A DNA stretch of 64,000 nucleotides from Rhizobium etli CFN 42 (GTDB taxonomy: Bacteria > Pseudomonadota > Alphaproteobacteria > Rhizobiales > Rhizobiaceae): the NCBI RefSeq assembly GCF_000092045.1, contig NC_007765.1, forward strand, positions 310,001 through 374,000. The letters run 5' to 3'. A program made the position numbers and the translations under genes. Positions 1-10,430 of the stretch are shown here, piece after piece. The notes below the pieces were generated by a model, which was not told the origin of the DNA, searched no databases, and saw nothing but the letters and a program-made list of their open reading frames with translations. Numbering within the stretch: the first letter of the stretch is position 1; each line of letters starts with the position of its first letter.

Positions 1-1113
1 GGCATCCTGAACGACCAGTCGGGCGTCTATGCCGATTTCGGCGGCAAGTCTTCCGTCGAGGCCGCCAAGATGGCGGTCGAGGATTTCGGCGGCAAGGTAT
101 TGGGCGTTCCGGTCGAGATCGTCGATGCCGATCACCAGAACAAGCCGGATATCGCCTCCAACATCGCCCGCCAGTGGTACGACACCGAGCAGGTGGACGC
201 GATCATGGAACTGACGACCTCGTCGGTGGCGCTGGCGGTGCAGGCGATCGCCAAGGAAAAGAAGAAGATCGACATCGTCACCGGTGCGGCGACGACGGAT
301 CTGACCGGCAAGGCCTGCTCGCCTTACGGCTTCCACTGGGCCTACGACACCCATGCGCTGGCGGTCGGTACCGGCGGCGCACTGGTCAAGCAGGGCGGTG
401 ACAGCTGGTTCTTCCTGACCGCCGACTATGCCTTCGGCTATTCGCTGGAGCAGCAGACCACCGACTATGTCAAGGCGAGCGGCGGCACGGTCGTCGGCGC
501 CGTCCGCCATCCGCTGTCGACCCAGGACTTCTCGTCCTTCCTGCTGCAGGCGCAATCATCCGGCGCCAAGGTGATCGGCCTTGCCAATGCCGGCCTCGAT
601 ACCTCGAATGCCATCAAGCAGGCCGCCGAGTTCGGCATCACCCAGGGCGGCCAGCATCTGGCGGCGCTGCTCTTCACGCTTGCCGAAGTCCATGGCCTCG
701 GGCTTGAAGCAGCGCAGGGCCTGACCCTGACGGAAGGCTATTACTGGAACCGCGACGATGAAAGCCGCGCCTTCGCGAAGAAATTCTTCGACCGCACCGG
801 CAAGATGCCGAACATGATCCATACCGGCACCTATTCGGCAGTAACACAATATCTGAAGGCGGTGCAGAAGGCCGGCACCGACGAAACGGAAGCCGTCGCC
901 AAAACGCTGCATGAAATGCCGGTCGATGACGTCTTCGGCCGCGGCGGCACGGTCGGGCCCAATGGTCGCATGATCCATGACATGTACCTCTTGCAGGTCA
1001 AGAAGCCGGCCGACAGCAAGGAGCCGTGGGATTACTTCAACGTGCTCGCAACCATTCCCGGCAAGGAAGCCTACATCGATCCCGCCAAGAGCGGCTGCGA
1101 TCTGGTGAAGTGA
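1..1113 (+). CDS. ABC transporter substrate-binding protein, branched-chain amino acid type (5' partial)
   Basis: This is a periplasmic solute-binding protein of the LivK type (type I periplasmic fold). It would capture a ligand and deliver it to the LivHM permease encoded downstream. The frame is open from the first base, and 370 codons are visible starting at GILNDQSGVYADFGG, a sequence typical of the first lobe. Only the signal peptide and perhaps 30 residues should be missing. It is the first of five tightly packed transporter genes. The ligand cannot be read from sequence; the dehydrogenases at the end of the operon suggest an alcohol or hydroxy acid rather than an amino acid (inference). 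Confidence 0.9.
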   Translation, partial: GILNDQSGVYADFGGKSSVEAAKMAVEDFGGKVLGVPVEIVDADHQNKPDIASNIARQWYDTEQVDAIMELTTSSVALAVQAIAKEKKKIDIVTGAATTDLTGKACSPYGFHWAYDTHALAVGTGGALVKQGGDSWFFLTADYAFGYSLEQQTTDYVKASGGTVVGAVRHPLSTQDFSSFLLQAQSSGAKVIGLANAGLDTSNAIKQAAEFGITQGGQHLAALLFTLAEVHGLGLEAAQGLTLTEGYYWNRDDESRAFAKKFFDRTGKMPNMIHTGTYSAVTQYLKAVQKAGTDETEAVAKTLHEMPVDDVFGRGGTVGPNGRMIHDMYLLQVKKPADSKEPWDYFNVLATIPGKEAYIDPAKSGCDLVK

Positions 1114-1118
1114 GCGCA

Positions 1119-1900
1119 ATGGCGGTTCCCGCGACTGAAACGCTGGACAAGCCGCAGGTGGTTTTATCCGCCCGCGGTCTGCGTCGCGATTTCGGCGGCT
1201 TCACAGCCGTCAAGAATGTCGATCTCGACGTCCATGACGCGAGCGTCCATGCGTTGATCGGCCCGAACGGCGCCGGCAAGACCACGGTCTTCAACCTGCT
1301 GACCAAGTTCCTGCAGCCGACGGCGGGCAGCATCACGCTGATGGGTACCGATATTACGTACACGCCGCCGGACAAGGTGGCGCGCATGGGGTTGGTGCGC
1401 TCCTTCCAGATCTCGGCGGTCTTCCCGCATCTCTCCGTTCTCGACAATGTGAGGGTGGCGCTGCAGCGGCCGAACAATCTTTCCACGCAGTTCTGGCGGC
1501 CGCTTTCGGCGCTTGACCGGCTGAACGAGCGGGCCGAACAGCTGCTCGCAAGCGTCGGCCTTTCCAAGGAGCGCGATCATATCGCCGCCGACCTTTCCTA
1601 CGGCCGCAAGCGCGTGCTGGAGATCGCCACGACGCTGGCGCTCGATCCTAAGGTCCTGCTGCTCGACGAACCGATGGCCGGCATGGGGCATGAGGATGTC
1701 GCCGTCGTCTCGGCGATCATCCGCGACGTCGCCCGCGACCGGGCGGTGCTGATGGTCGAGCACAATCTCTCCGTCGTCGCCAATATCTGCCAGCATGTGA
1801 CTGTGCTGCAGCGCGGTGAGATCCTGGCCGAAGGCGACTATGCCACCGTCAGCCAGGACGAGCGCGTGCGCGTCGCCTATATGGGCACGGAGGAGCATTG

Positions 1901-1901
<1 letters not shown>
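1119..1901 (+). CDS. livG: ABC transporter ATP-binding protein, LivG type
   Basis: This 260-residue protein is one of the two cytoplasmic ATPases that power the LivHM permease. The Walker A motif GPNGAGKT is at about residues 48-55, a signature-like LSYGR at about 159, and Walker B VLLLDEP at about 179-185. The C-terminal part (MVEHNLSVV, AYMGTEEH) is typical of LivG. An in-frame upstream GTG or ATG would extend it into the binding-protein gene. ATG at 1119, five bases after that stop, fits the family length. The symbol is family-level; the substrate is not known. Confidence 0.93.
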
Positions 1902-2602
<701 letters not shown>

Positions 2603-2606
2603 CCAG

Positions 2607-3494
2607 ATGACGATGATCTTCGGCATTCCCCTGCAGGCGCTGCTCGGCCAGCTCTTGATCGGCCTGATCAACGGCTCGTTCTATGCGCTGCTCAGCCTCG
2701 GCCTCGCCATCATTTTTGGCCTGCTCCGGGTGATCAACTTTGCCCATGGCGCGCAATATATGCTCGGCGCCTTTGTCGCCTATCTGCTGCTCACCTATGC
2801 CGGCATCGGCTACTGGCCGTCGCTGATCCTGGCGCCTGTTATCGTCGGCATTGCCGGTGCGATCATCGAGCGGCTGTTCCTGCGCCGGCTCTACGATCTC
2901 GATCCGCTTTACGGCCTGCTTTTCACCTTCGGGCTGGCGCTCGCGGTCGAAGGCACCTTCCGCTATCTCTACGGCTCGTCCGGCCAGCCATACGCGACGC
3001 CGGCGGCCCTTGCCGGCGGGGCGAACCTCGGCTTCATGTTCCTGCCGATCTATCGCGGCTGGGTCGTCGTCGTCTCGCTGGTCATCTGCCTCGGCACATG
3101 GCTGCTGATCGAAAAGACCAAGCTCGGCGCCTATCTCCGGGCCGCCACTGAAAACGCCGTACTGGTGCAGGTCTTCGGCGTCAACGTGCCGGTGCTGCTG
3201 ACGCTGACCTACGCGCTCGGCGCCGGCCTTGCCGCCTTTGCCGGCGTATTGGCGGCGCCGATCTACCAGGTCTCGCCGCTGATGGGCTCGAACATGATCA
3301 TCGTCGTCTTTGCCGTCGTCGTAGTCGGCGGCATGGGATCGATCATGGGTGCGATCATCACCGGCTATGTGCTCGGCATCGCCGAGGGCCTGACCAAGGT
3401 CTTCTATCCCGAGGCCTCCAATATCGTGATCTTCGTCATCATGGCGATCGTGCTTCTCATCAGGCCCGCGGGCCTCTTCGGCCGGGATGCCTGA
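2607..3494 (+). CDS. livH: Branched-chain amino acid-type ABC permease, LivH type
   Basis: This 295-residue inner-membrane permease subunit has about eight hydrophobic segments. Family features include the N-terminal LINGSFYALLSLGLAI, the INFAHG motif, and the late GGMGSIMGAIITGY loop that contacts the ATPases. The true start is ATG 2607, four bases after livF; upstream in-frame codons lie inside livF. It pairs with LivM, whose reading frame overlaps its 3' end by 8 bases. Confidence 0.92.
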   Translation: MTMIFGIPLQALLGQLLIGLINGSFYALLSLGLAIIFGLLRVINFAHGAQYMLGAFVAYLLLTYAGIGYWPSLILAPVIVGIAGAIIERLFLRRLYDLDPLYGLLFTFGLALAVEGTFRYLYGSSGQPYATPAALAGGANLGFMFLPIYRGWVVVVSLVICLGTWLLIEKTKLGAYLRAATENAVLVQVFGVNVPVLLTLTYALGAGLAAFAGVLAAPIYQVSPLMGSNMIIVVFAVVVVGGMGSIMGAIITGYVLGIAEGLTKVFYPEASNIVIFVIMAIVLLIRPAGLFGRDA

Positions 3495-4485
3495 CATGGC
3501 TGACATCACCGACACCATCCGCACGGAAAAGAGCCGGACCGCCCTCTCGGTCCAGGCCGGCTTCCTGCTCGCAGGGCTGCTGCTCCTGCTGCTCGCGCCG
3601 TTCTTCTTCTATCCGATCTTCCTGATGAAGCTGCTCTGCTTCGCGCTTTTCGCCTGCGCCTTCAACCTGCTGCTCGGCTATACCGGCCTCTTGTCCTTCG
3701 GTCATGCCACCTTCTTCGGTGGTGCGGCCTACTTCACTGCCTATACGGTGAAATCATGGGGCCTGCCGCCGGAACTCGGCATCCTGATCGGCGTGGCTGG
3801 GGCCGCCTTTTTAGGCCTGGTCATGGGCTTCTTCGCCATCCGCCGCCAGGGCATCTATTTTGCGATGATCACGCTCGCGCTATCGCAGATGTTCTTTTTT
3901 TTCTGCCTGCAGGCGGAGTTCACCGAGGGCGAGGACGGCATCCAGTCGGTGCCGCGTGGCCACCTCTTCGGCTTCATCGATCTGAACGACTCGACCAACA
4001 TGTATTATTTCGTGTTGGCCGTTTTCCTCGTTGGTATCTCGATCATCTGGCGATTCATCAATTCGCCCTTCGGCATGATCCTGAAATCGATCCGCGAGAA
4101 CGAGCAGCGGGCGATCTCGCTCGGTTATTCTGTCGCGCGCTACAAGCTCGGCGCTTTCGTCATGTCGGCAGCACTTGCCGGGCTCGCCGGCGCGGTCAAA
4201 TCGATCGTCTTCCAGTTCGCAACCTTGACCGATGTCGCCTGGCAGATGTCGGGCGAGGTGATCCTGATGACGCTGCTCGGCGGCATCGGCACGCTGATCG
4301 GCCCGCTTTTCGGCGCCGGGCTGGTGGTGGCGCTGGAAAACTACCTCGCCACCTCGGAATTCCCGGTGACGATCATCACCGGCATCGTGTTCATGGTCTG
4401 CGTGCTGATCTTCCGCCGCGGCATCATCGGCGAATTCTACGCCTCCCGGCTGGGGCGGAAGCTGGGCTTCGTCTATCGCCGCTGA
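3487..4485 (+). CDS. livM: Branched-chain amino acid-type ABC permease, LivM type
   Basis: This 332-residue membrane protein is the second permease subunit. It carries the LivM features LLGYTGLLSFGHATFFGGAAY near residue 65, AIRRQGIYFAMITLALSQMF, and the late GGIGTLIGPLFGAGL loop, with about nine membrane segments. The start at 3487 overlaps livH by 8 bases. ATG 3496 is an alternative with GGGA at better spacing, and the choice is uncertain. The GMC dehydrogenase gene follows after 30 bases on the same strand. Confidence 0.92.
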   Translation: MPDMADITDTIRTEKSRTALSVQAGFLLAGLLLLLLAPFFFYPIFLMKLLCFALFACAFNLLLGYTGLLSFGHATFFGGAAYFTAYTVKSWGLPPELGILIGVAGAAFLGLVMGFFAIRRQGIYFAMITLALSQMFFFFCLQAEFTEGEDGIQSVPRGHLFGFIDLNDSTNMYYFVLAVFLVGISIIWRFINSPFGMILKSIRENEQRAISLGYSVARYKLGAFVMSAALAGLAGAVKSIVFQFATLTDVAWQMSGEVILMTLLGGIGTLIGPLFGAGLVVALENYLATSEFPVTIITGIVFMVCVLIFRRGIIGEFYASRLGRKLGFVYRR

Positions 4486-4515
4486 ACGAGCGGCATTGAG
4501 TTTCGTGCGGGGCAG

Positions 4516-6111
4516 ATGGATCATTACGACTATATTATCATCGGGGCGGGCAGCGCCGGCTGCGTGCTTGCCAATCGGCTGTCGGCCGATGGCCGGAGCC
4601 GGGTGCTGCTGCTCGAAGCCGGCGGCAGCGACAATTATCACTGGATCCATATTCCGGTCGGTTATCTCTATTGCATCAACAATCCGCGCACCGACTGGTG
4701 CTTCACCACGGCGCCGGAAACCGGATTGAACGGCCGGGCGCTAAGCTATCCGCGCGGCAAGGTGCTCGGCGGCTGTTCGTCGATCAACGGCATGATCTAT
4801 ATGCGCGGCCAGGCGCGCGACTACGATCTTTGGCGGCAGATGGGCTGCAGCGGCTGGGGCTGGGATGATGTTCTGCCCTTCTTCCGCAAGTCCGAGGATT
4901 TTTATCGCGGCGAAGACGAGATGCATGGCGCCGGCGGCGAATGGCGCATCGAGAAGGCGCGCGTGCGCTGGGCCGTGCTCGATGCTTTCCAGCAAGCGGC
5001 GAAGGAAGCGGGAATTCCGGAGACGGCGGATTTCAACCGCGGCAACAATGAAGGCTCCGGCTATTTCGACGTCAACCAGCGTTCCGGCATTCGCTGGAAC
5101 ACCTCGAAAGCCTTCCTGCGTCCGGCGCGGAAACGCTCCAACCTGACGGTGCTCACCAAGGCGCAGGTGCGGCGGCTGCTGGTGGAGGAGGGGGCCGTGG
5201 CCGGCGTCGAATTCCAGCATCAGGGCGTGGCGAAACGCGCCTATGCGGGCAGAGAAACTATCCTTTCCGCCGGTTCGATCGGCTCGCCGCATATTCTGGA
5301 GTTGTCCGGCATCGGCAGGGGCGATGTGCTGCAGCGGGCGGGCGTCGATGTCGTCACCGAGGTCAAGGGTGTCGGCGAAAACCTGCAGGACCATCTGCAA
5401 CTGCGGCTGGCCTATAAGGTGACGGGCGTTCCGACGCTGAACGAGAAGGCGACGAGGCTGATCGGCAAGGCGGCGATCGGGCTCGAATATCTCGTCCGCC
5501 GCTCCGGCCCGATGGCAATGGCGCCGAGCCAGCTCGGCATCTTCACCCGCTCGGGTCCGGACCGGGAAACGCCCGACCTGCAATATCACGTGCAGCCGGT
5601 CTCCCTCGAAAAATTCGGCGACCCCGTGCATCCTTTCCCGGCGATCACCGCGAGCGTCTGCAATTTAAGGCCGGAGAGCCGTGGTTCGGTTCACCTGTCG
5701 AGCCCGGATTTCGCCGCCCAGCCGACGATCAGCCCAAAGTACCTCTCGACGCAGCGCGATCGTGACATAGCTGTCCGCTCGATACGGTTGACGCGCAAGA
5801 TCGTCGTGCAGCCTTCCTTTGCCCGTTTCAAGCCGGAGGAATTCAAACCGGGCCCGAGCTATCAGACCGAGGCCGATCTGGAGCGGGCGGCGGGCGATAT
5901 CGGCACGACGATCTTCCATCCCGTGGGCACTTGCCGGATGGGCGCCGACAGGGAGAGTGTCGTCGATCCCCGGCTGAGGTTCCGAGCGCTCGGCAAGCTC
6001 AGGATTGCCGACGCTTCGGTGATGCCGTCGATCACCTCGGGCAACACCAATTCGCCGACGATCATGATCGCCGAAAAGGCAGCGGCGATGATCCTCGAAG
6101 ACAACCGATAG
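4516..6111 (+). CDS. GMC-family FAD-dependent alcohol dehydrogenase
   Basis: This 531-residue flavoenzyme belongs to the glucose-methanol-choline oxidoreductase family and would oxidise an alcohol to an aldehyde with FAD. The N-terminal FAD-binding motif is [16 protein letters not shown] signature 1 is [18 protein letters not shown] at about residue 76, and signature 2 is [17 protein letters not shown] at about 252. The C-terminal HPVGTCRMG and NTNSPT carry the expected catalytic His and Asn. There is no signal peptide. It sits 30 bases after livM and 9 before the next dehydrogenase, so it probably acts on the imported substrate. It is not BetA in context, since no other betaine genes adjoin it. 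Confidence 0.9.
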   Translation: MDHYDYIIIGAGSAGCVLANRLSADGRSRVLLLEAGGSDNYHWIHIPVGYLYCINNPRTDWCFTTAPETGLNGRALSYPRGKVLGGCSSINGMIYMRGQARDYDLWRQMGCSGWGWDDVLPFFRKSEDFYRGEDEMHGAGGEWRIEKARVRWAVLDAFQQAAKEAGIPETADFNRGNNEGSGYFDVNQRSGIRWNTSKAFLRPARKRSNLTVLTKAQVRRLLVEEGAVAGVEFQHQGVAKRAYAGRETILSAGSIGSPHILELSGIGRGDVLQRAGVDVVTEVKGVGENLQDHLQLRLAYKVTGVPTLNEKATRLIGKAAIGLEYLVRRSGPMAMAPSQLGIFTRSGPDRETPDLQYHVQPVSLEKFGDPVHPFPAITASVCNLRPESRGSVHLSSPDFAAQPTISPKYLSTQRDRDIAVRSIRLTRKIVVQPSFARFKPEEFKPGPSYQTEADLERAAGDIGTTIFHPVGTCRMGADRESVVDPRLRFRALGKLRIADASVMPSITSGNTNSPTIMIAEKAAAMILEDNR

Positions 6112-6120
6112 GAGAAGACC

Positions 6121-7002
6121 ATGGCAAGGATCGCATTCATCGGGCTTGGCAATATGGGCGGGCCGATGGCGGCCAATCTCGTCAAGAGGGGTCACGAGGT
6201 GCTCGGGTTCGATCTTGCGGCCTCGGTGCTGAAGGCGGCGGAGGCGAGCGGCGTCAAGCCGGCAAGCCATGCCAGCCAGGCGGTCAAGGACGCGGAGATC
6301 GTCATAACAATGCTGCCGCAGGGCAGGCACGTGCTGACGGCCTGGGCCGATATCCTGCAGTCGACGGCGCAGGGCACGCTGGTTATCGATTGCTCGACCA
6401 TCGATGTCGAGAGCAGCCGCAAGGCGCATGAGATGGCCAAGACCGCAGGCTGCCTGTCGCTCGACGCACCGGTTTCCGGCGGCACCGGCGGGGCGAGCGC
6501 CGGCACGCTGACCTTCATGGCCGGTGGCTCGGACGACGCCTTCCTCAAGGGCAAGCCGATTCTCGAGGCCATGGGCAAGAAGATCGTCCATTGCGGCGAA
6601 GCGGGCGCCGGCCAGGCGGCAAAGATCTGCAACAACATGATCCTCGGCATCTCGATGGTCGGCGTCTGCGAGGCCTTCGTGCTCGCCGAGAAGCTCGGCC
6701 TCTCGCATCAGGCGCTGTTCGACGTTGCCTCGACCTCATCAGGCCAATGCTGGTCGATCAATACCTATTGCCCGGTGCCCGGACCGGTGCCGACCTCGCC
6801 TGCCAACAATGGTTACAAGCCAGGTTTTGCCGCAGCCTTGATGCTGAAAGATCTCAAGCTTTCGCAAGAGGCAGCTCTGGCGAGCGGCGCGTCCACGCCG
6901 CTCGGCGCGGAAGCGGCGCAGCTTTATGCGCTGTTCGAAAAGCAGGGCAATGGCGGCAGGGATTTCTCCGCGATCATCGAGATGTTTCGGGAAAAGACGT
7001 AG
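6121..7002 (+). CDS. 3-hydroxyisobutyrate dehydrogenase family protein
   Basis: This 293-residue beta-hydroxyacid dehydrogenase would oxidise a hydroxy acid with NAD(P)+ as acceptor. The N-terminal Rossmann motif is GLGNMGGPMAANLVKRGH. The substrate-binding motif is DAPVSGGTGGASAGTLTFM near residue 117. The catalytic Lys lies in AGAGQAAKICNNM near residue 170. A strong ribosome site (AGGAG) precedes ATG 6121. It is the last gene of the transporter operon. It resembles MmsB, but the context points to a dedicated pathway rather than general valine breakdown, so no symbol is given. Confidence 0.88.
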   Translation: MARIAFIGLGNMGGPMAANLVKRGHEVLGFDLAASVLKAAEASGVKPASHASQAVKDAEIVITMLPQGRHVLTAWADILQSTAQGTLVIDCSTIDVESSRKAHEMAKTAGCLSLDAPVSGGTGGASAGTLTFMAGGSDDAFLKGKPILEAMGKKIVHCGEAGAGQAAKICNNMILGISMVGVCEAFVLAEKLGLSHQALFDVASTSSGQCWSINTYCPVPGPVPTSPANNGYKPGFAAALMLKDLKLSQEAALASGASTPLGAEAAQLYALFEKQGNGGRDFSAIIEMFREKT

Positions 7003-7009
7003 GCAATAT

Positions 7010-7789
7010 CTACAGGAGATAGCTGACCGGCTCGTTTCGCACCGGATGGGGAAAGACGCCCATGCCGACGCCGAAAATCGATTGCAGCTTGTCGGCCTGC
7101 ATGATCTCGGCTGGCGTGCCTTCGGCGGTGATCCGGCCGCGGTTGAGCGCGACGATCGCATCGCAGTAGCGCGCGGCAAGATTGATGTCGTGCAGCACGA
7201 TCACGACGGTCAGCCCGCGCTCGTGGCTGAGTTCCTTCACCAGCGACAGGACGCTTGTCTGATGGGCGAGGTCGAGCGCCGATGTCGGTTCGTCGAGCAG
7301 CAGGCAGCGGGCGTCCTGAGCGAGCATCATGGCGATCCAGGCACGCTGGCGCTCGCCGCCGGACATGTTGGCGACGAGACGATCGGCAAAATCCTCGAGT
7401 TCGGTGCGGACGATCGCCTCCTCGACCTTGTTGCGATCGGCGGCGGTGAAGCGACCGAGCGTGCCGTGCCAGGGGAAACGTCCGAGCGCCACAAGCTCCC
7501 GCACGGTCATTCCATCGGTCGCCGGCGTAAATTGCGGCATATAGGCGACGTGCCGGGCAAATTCCCGGGCACCCCAATCACCCGCCGGCTTGCCGCCGAA
7601 GGCGATGGCGCCGGACTCCGGCGCGGCCTGACGGGCAATGATCTTCAAAAGCGTGCTCTTGCCGGAGCCGTTCGGACCCACCAGACCGTAGATGCGGCCC
7701 TGCTCGAGCGTCAGATCGATGCCATGCAGGACGGGTTTTTGTCCGATGGCATACTCGATGGCCGACAGGGCAAGGAAAGGTGAAGGCAT
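7010..7789 (-). CDS. Siderophore/iron ABC transporter ATP-binding protein, FhuC type (orphan)
   Basis: This 259-residue ATPase is of the iron(III)-siderophore import family. Walker A GPNGSGKST is at about residues 38-46, signature MSGGERQRAWIAMMLAQ at about 141, and Walker B CLLLDEPTSALDLAHQ, a form typical of FhuC and FepC. No permease, binding protein or receptor gene adjoins it. Downstream is the oppositely oriented dehydrogenase gene (7 bases between ends), and upstream is a hydratase gene. It may serve a permease encoded elsewhere. The 5' leader holds a perfect hairpin at 7817-7834. Confidence 0.85.
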   Translation of the reverse strand: MPSPFLALSAIEYAIGQKPVLHGIDLTLEQGRIYGLVGPNGSGKSTLLKIIARQAAPESGAIAFGGKPAGDWGAREFARHVAYMPQFTPATDGMTVRELVALGRFPWHGTLGRFTAADRNKVEEAIVRTELEDFADRLVANMSGGERQRAWIAMMLAQDARCLLLDEPTSALDLAHQTSVLSLVKELSHERGLTVVIVLHDINLAARYCDAIVALNRGRITAEGTPAEIMQADKLQSIFGVGMGVFPHPVRNEPVSYLL

Positions 7790-7816
7790 GATCTGCTCCG
7801 GGTTCGGTGTCGCACG

Positions 7817-7834
7817 GGGAGGGCGAGCCCTCCC
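7817..7834. other. Perfect hairpin in the leader of the orphan siderophore ATPase gene
   Basis: GGGAGGGC, two bases, GCCCTCCC forms an 8-bp stem with a minimal loop, about 30 bases upstream of the ATG at 7789 on the minus strand. No T-run follows on either strand, so it is not a standard intrinsic terminator. It could shield the leader or mark the 3' end of the upstream hydratase transcript. Confidence 0.5.
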
Positions 7835-7889
7835 TTCCCTGCGAAACTAAACCGGAATTGTCAACTTACGCTTTCTGCTCGGCTTCAAA

Positions 7890-8648
7890 TCAACCCTTCG
7901 ACACCGAGAAACGAAGTTGGCTGTCGCCGAGGAGGATATCGATCTCGCCTGGCTCCGCCAGTTCGATCGCGCCGCTCAACGTGCCCGTGGTGATCAGCGC
8001 GCCTGCCTTCAGCGATGTCTCCGGGCGCAGGCCGTCATTGGCGTAATCGACGAGCCAGGTGAGAACGTCGCCCTTCGGATGCTGGGCCGGCCCATCATAG
8101 ATTGTTCGGCCGGCATGGGTGACCTTGAGCGGCGTGCCCCCGGCTGTATCGACCACGCTTTTGTCGAGCCTTGGACCAAGCACATAGCCGCTATTGCCGA
8201 GCCGGTCTGATGTAAACAGCAGGAAGGAGACGCTGCCGCTTTCCCTGACCGCACTGACCAGCATCTCGGCGCCGAGATAGGCAGCGGAGATCGCCTCGAC
8301 CACGTCGGCGCGGCTATAGCGAGTGCCTTTGCGGACCGGCAGATCCTTGCCGAGGCGCACAGCGATCTCGGTCTCGAATTTCATGCCCGGATACCAGGGG
8401 ATGCTCGCGCCCGAGGCGGCCTCGGCATAGGGATGCAGCGGGCCGGTGACCGCCTGCCCCTGCGGCGAGACCGTCACCTTCCAGGCATTGCTGGAAATGC
8501 CGTCGGCCGCAGTCAGAAAATTCTGCGCCTCCATCGCCTGATGCAGATCGGCCGGTAGCGGGAAAGTGCCGGTTTCCTCCTGTCTTCCGGCCTGGCGCAG
8601 GCTGTGAAGCCGAGCTGCGAGCGCGCGTGGATCGAATGCCTCTGTCAT
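7890..8648 (-). CDS. 2-keto-4-pentenoate hydratase / fumarylacetoacetate hydrolase-like protein
   Basis: This 252-residue protein resembles 2-oxopent-4-enoate hydratases (MhpD and related decarboxylases), which add water to 2-oxo-enoic acids in catabolic pathways. Supporting segments are YPGMKFETEIAVRLGKDL and the central VEAISAAYLGAEML. The open frame extends upstream to 8912, but ATG 8648 has a good ribosome site (GGAGACAGC) and gives the family length. It lies 88 bases downstream of rhaK on the same strand, so it may be read from the rhamnose operon. A function in rhamnose use is not established. Confidence 0.75.
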   Translation of the reverse strand: MTEAFDPRALAARLHSLRQAGRQEETGTFPLPADLHQAMEAQNFLTAADGISSNAWKVTVSPQGQAVTGPLHPYAEAASGASIPWYPGMKFETEIAVRLGKDLPVRKGTRYSRADVVEAISAAYLGAEMLVSAVRESGSVSFLLFTSDRLGNSGYVLGPRLDKSVVDTAGGTPLKVTHAGRTIYDGPAQHPKGDVLTWLVDYANDGLRPETSLKAGALITTGTLSGAIELAEPGEIDILLGDSQLRFSVSKG

Positions 8649-8736
8649 GCTGTCTCCTCGAGCTGATTTTCGAGGTGGCACACTAACGGCAGGGCAGCAA
8701 TGAACAAGTGGCCTCGGGCCGAAGTTCGAAAAGCTC

Positions 8737-10113
8737 TTATTCCATCGCCGCGTACCAGCGATCGCGATAGGCGGCGAGCCCCGCGATTTCGGCCGGCGGA
8801 ACATGCGTTTCGGCGCCTGATACCGGCCGGATGCCGGTGAGAAGGGCAGCACCCTGGCTTGTGCCGGTCGTGCCAGGAAGGGCGAGGACCTCGCGGCCGG
8901 CAACGGCGGCAAGCAGCTTCAGATAGGTTTCGTTCAGGGCAAAAGGCCCCTCGACGACGACGGGGCCTTTGGCGCCGATCAGTCCGAGGCAGGCGTCGGT
9001 CATCAAAGCGAGATAGAGGCAGGCGGCGGCATGGCGTTCCGCGCGGCTTGCCTCTTCAGCGCCGATCCAGCGGCTGGCCTTTCCGGGAAAAGGACCGGAA
9101 CCGGGAGCGATATTGGGCAGCAGCATCATACCTTTGCCGATGACCGGCCGGATCGCCGCCTGCGCGGCTTTTTCATCGACAGGCCCGATCTCGGCCGAAA
9201 GGATCTCGAATTCCCGTCCGCCCATGAAACGCGAGGAGGGGACGGCCCGGCCATAGGCATCGACATTGGCGAGCGTATCGCGCTCGGCATCGAGATGATC
9301 GAGATCGCCGCCGACGCCGAAATTGATCACCCAGGTGCCGGTGGAGACGACGGCGAAGGGGGCCTCGCGATGGACGAGATGCGGCAGCAGCGAGGCATTG
9401 GAATCGTGAATGCCGCAATAGACCGGGACGGGCGCGGCAAGGCCGAGCTCCGCGGTGATATCAGGCAGAACAGGCCCGAGCGCATCGAAGGCGGAGCGGA
9501 TCGGCGCCATCAGCGCCCGGATGCCGAGTCTGTCAACCAGCGAGGAATAGCCGCCCGCCCGGGGGTTCCAGAGGTCGGTATGGCAGCCGAGCGAGGTCAA
9601 CTCGTTGGCGGCAACACCCGTGAGCCGCGCTGTCCAATATTGCGGATAGGTGAGGATGGTGGCCACCTCGGCGAATGCCGCGGGAAAGGCGCTCTTTTGG
9701 TAATGCAGCTGCGCGCCGACATTGAGGCCCATCGCCAGGCGCGGCGAAAAGGTTTCGTCGAAGGAGGGACGCAAGGCCGTATAGGCATCGCGGATTTCTT
9801 GCGGGTATTCGTGTTCGTAGTCGATCACAGGCATGGCGAGCGTGCCGTCCCGATCGAGCAGTGCGGCTGCGGCGCCGTGGGTGGTGATCGAAATGGCGTC
9901 GAAACCAGGCGCCTGCGCAAGCCGTTTCAGCGCGTCGAGCGCGAAGGACCAGAGAGCCTCTATGTCGTAATGCGGGTAGGGGCCGGTCTTGATCGTAACG
10001 TTCGGCCGTTTCAGGACGGCGATCTCGGCGCCTGTCCCAGCGTCGAGCACGACCGCCTTGGCATTGGTCTTGCCGATGTCGAGAACGGCGATGCGGCGAT
10101 AGGGAGCGGTCAT
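8737..10113 (-). CDS. rhaK: FGGY-family carbohydrate kinase RhaK
   Basis: This 458-residue sugar kinase of the hexokinase/actin fold (FGGY family) would phosphorylate L-rhamnulose or L-rhamnose. The N-terminal phosphate motif is [18 protein letters not shown]. The central segment [15 protein letters not shown] supplies the catalytic Asp, and [12 protein letters not shown] is the adenosine motif. The start at 10113 overlaps the rhaU stop by four bases (ATGA). In R. leguminosarum, RhaK is known to be needed for rhamnose transport as well as phosphorylation. It is the last clear gene of the rhaRSTPQUK order. Confidence 0.9.
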   Translation of the reverse strand: MTAPYRRIAVLDIGKTNAKAVVLDAGTGAEIAVLKRPNVTIKTGPYPHYDIEALWSFALDALKRLAQAPGFDAISITTHGAAAALLDRDGTLAMPVIDYEHEYPQEIRDAYTALRPSFDETFSPRLAMGLNVGAQLHYQKSAFPAAFAEVATILTYPQYWTARLTGVAANELTSLGCHTDLWNPRAGGYSSLVDRLGIRALMAPIRSAFDALGPVLPDITAELGLAAPVPVYCGIHDSNASLLPHLVHREAPFAVVSTGTWVINFGVGGDLDHLDAERDTLANVDAYGRAVPSSRFMGGREFEILSAEIGPVDEKAAQAAIRPVIGKGMMLLPNIAPGSGPFPGKASRWIGAEEASRAERHAAACLYLALMTDACLGLIGAKGPVVVEGPFALNETYLKLLAAVAGREVLALPGTTGTSQGAALLTGIRPVSGAETHVPPAEIAGLAAYRDRWYAAME

Positions 10114-10430
10114 GGCATATGAAAAAGAGTGACGAGGTCGCTCTGGACGGGCGAATTGTCCGGGTTCGTCGCCATGATATCGGCCATGTGCGCCCACCAT
10201 TTCTTCATGACCGGATGTTCCGGCAGGCTCGCCATCGTGTGGTCCTTCGGGCGCGTCAGCACGCCGAACAGCGTGTTAGTTTCGCGGTCGAGATGGATGG
10301 AATAGTCGCTGGCGCCCGACTTGTGCAGGAGATCGACCAGTTCCGGCCAGATCTCGTCGTGCCGCTTGCGGTATTCGGCTTCCATGCCGGGATTGAGCTG
10401 CATCTTGAAGGCGTGTTTTTCTGATGTCAT
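10110..10430 (-). CDS. rhaU: L-rhamnose mutarotase
   Basis: This 106-residue protein interconverts the alpha and beta anomers of L-rhamnose. It matches the family along its length, with [20 protein letters not shown] at residues 10-29 (conserved His), [15 protein letters not shown] in the middle, and a tryptophan pair in [12 protein letters not shown]. Starts and stops overlap by four bases with both the upstream permease gene and rhaK, so translation is coupled. The gene is called rhaU in rhizobia and rhaM in enterobacteria. Confidence 0.93.
   Translation of the reverse strand: MTSEKHAFKMQLNPGMEAEYRKRHDEIWPELVDLLHKSGASDYSIHLDRETNTLFGVLTRPKDHTMASLPEHPVMKKWWAHMADIMATNPDNSPVQSDLVTLFHMP

Noticed and set aside
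8649..8912. N-terminal extension of the hydratase gene
   Set aside because: It would overlap rhaK, and ATG 8648 has a good ribosome site and the normal family start.
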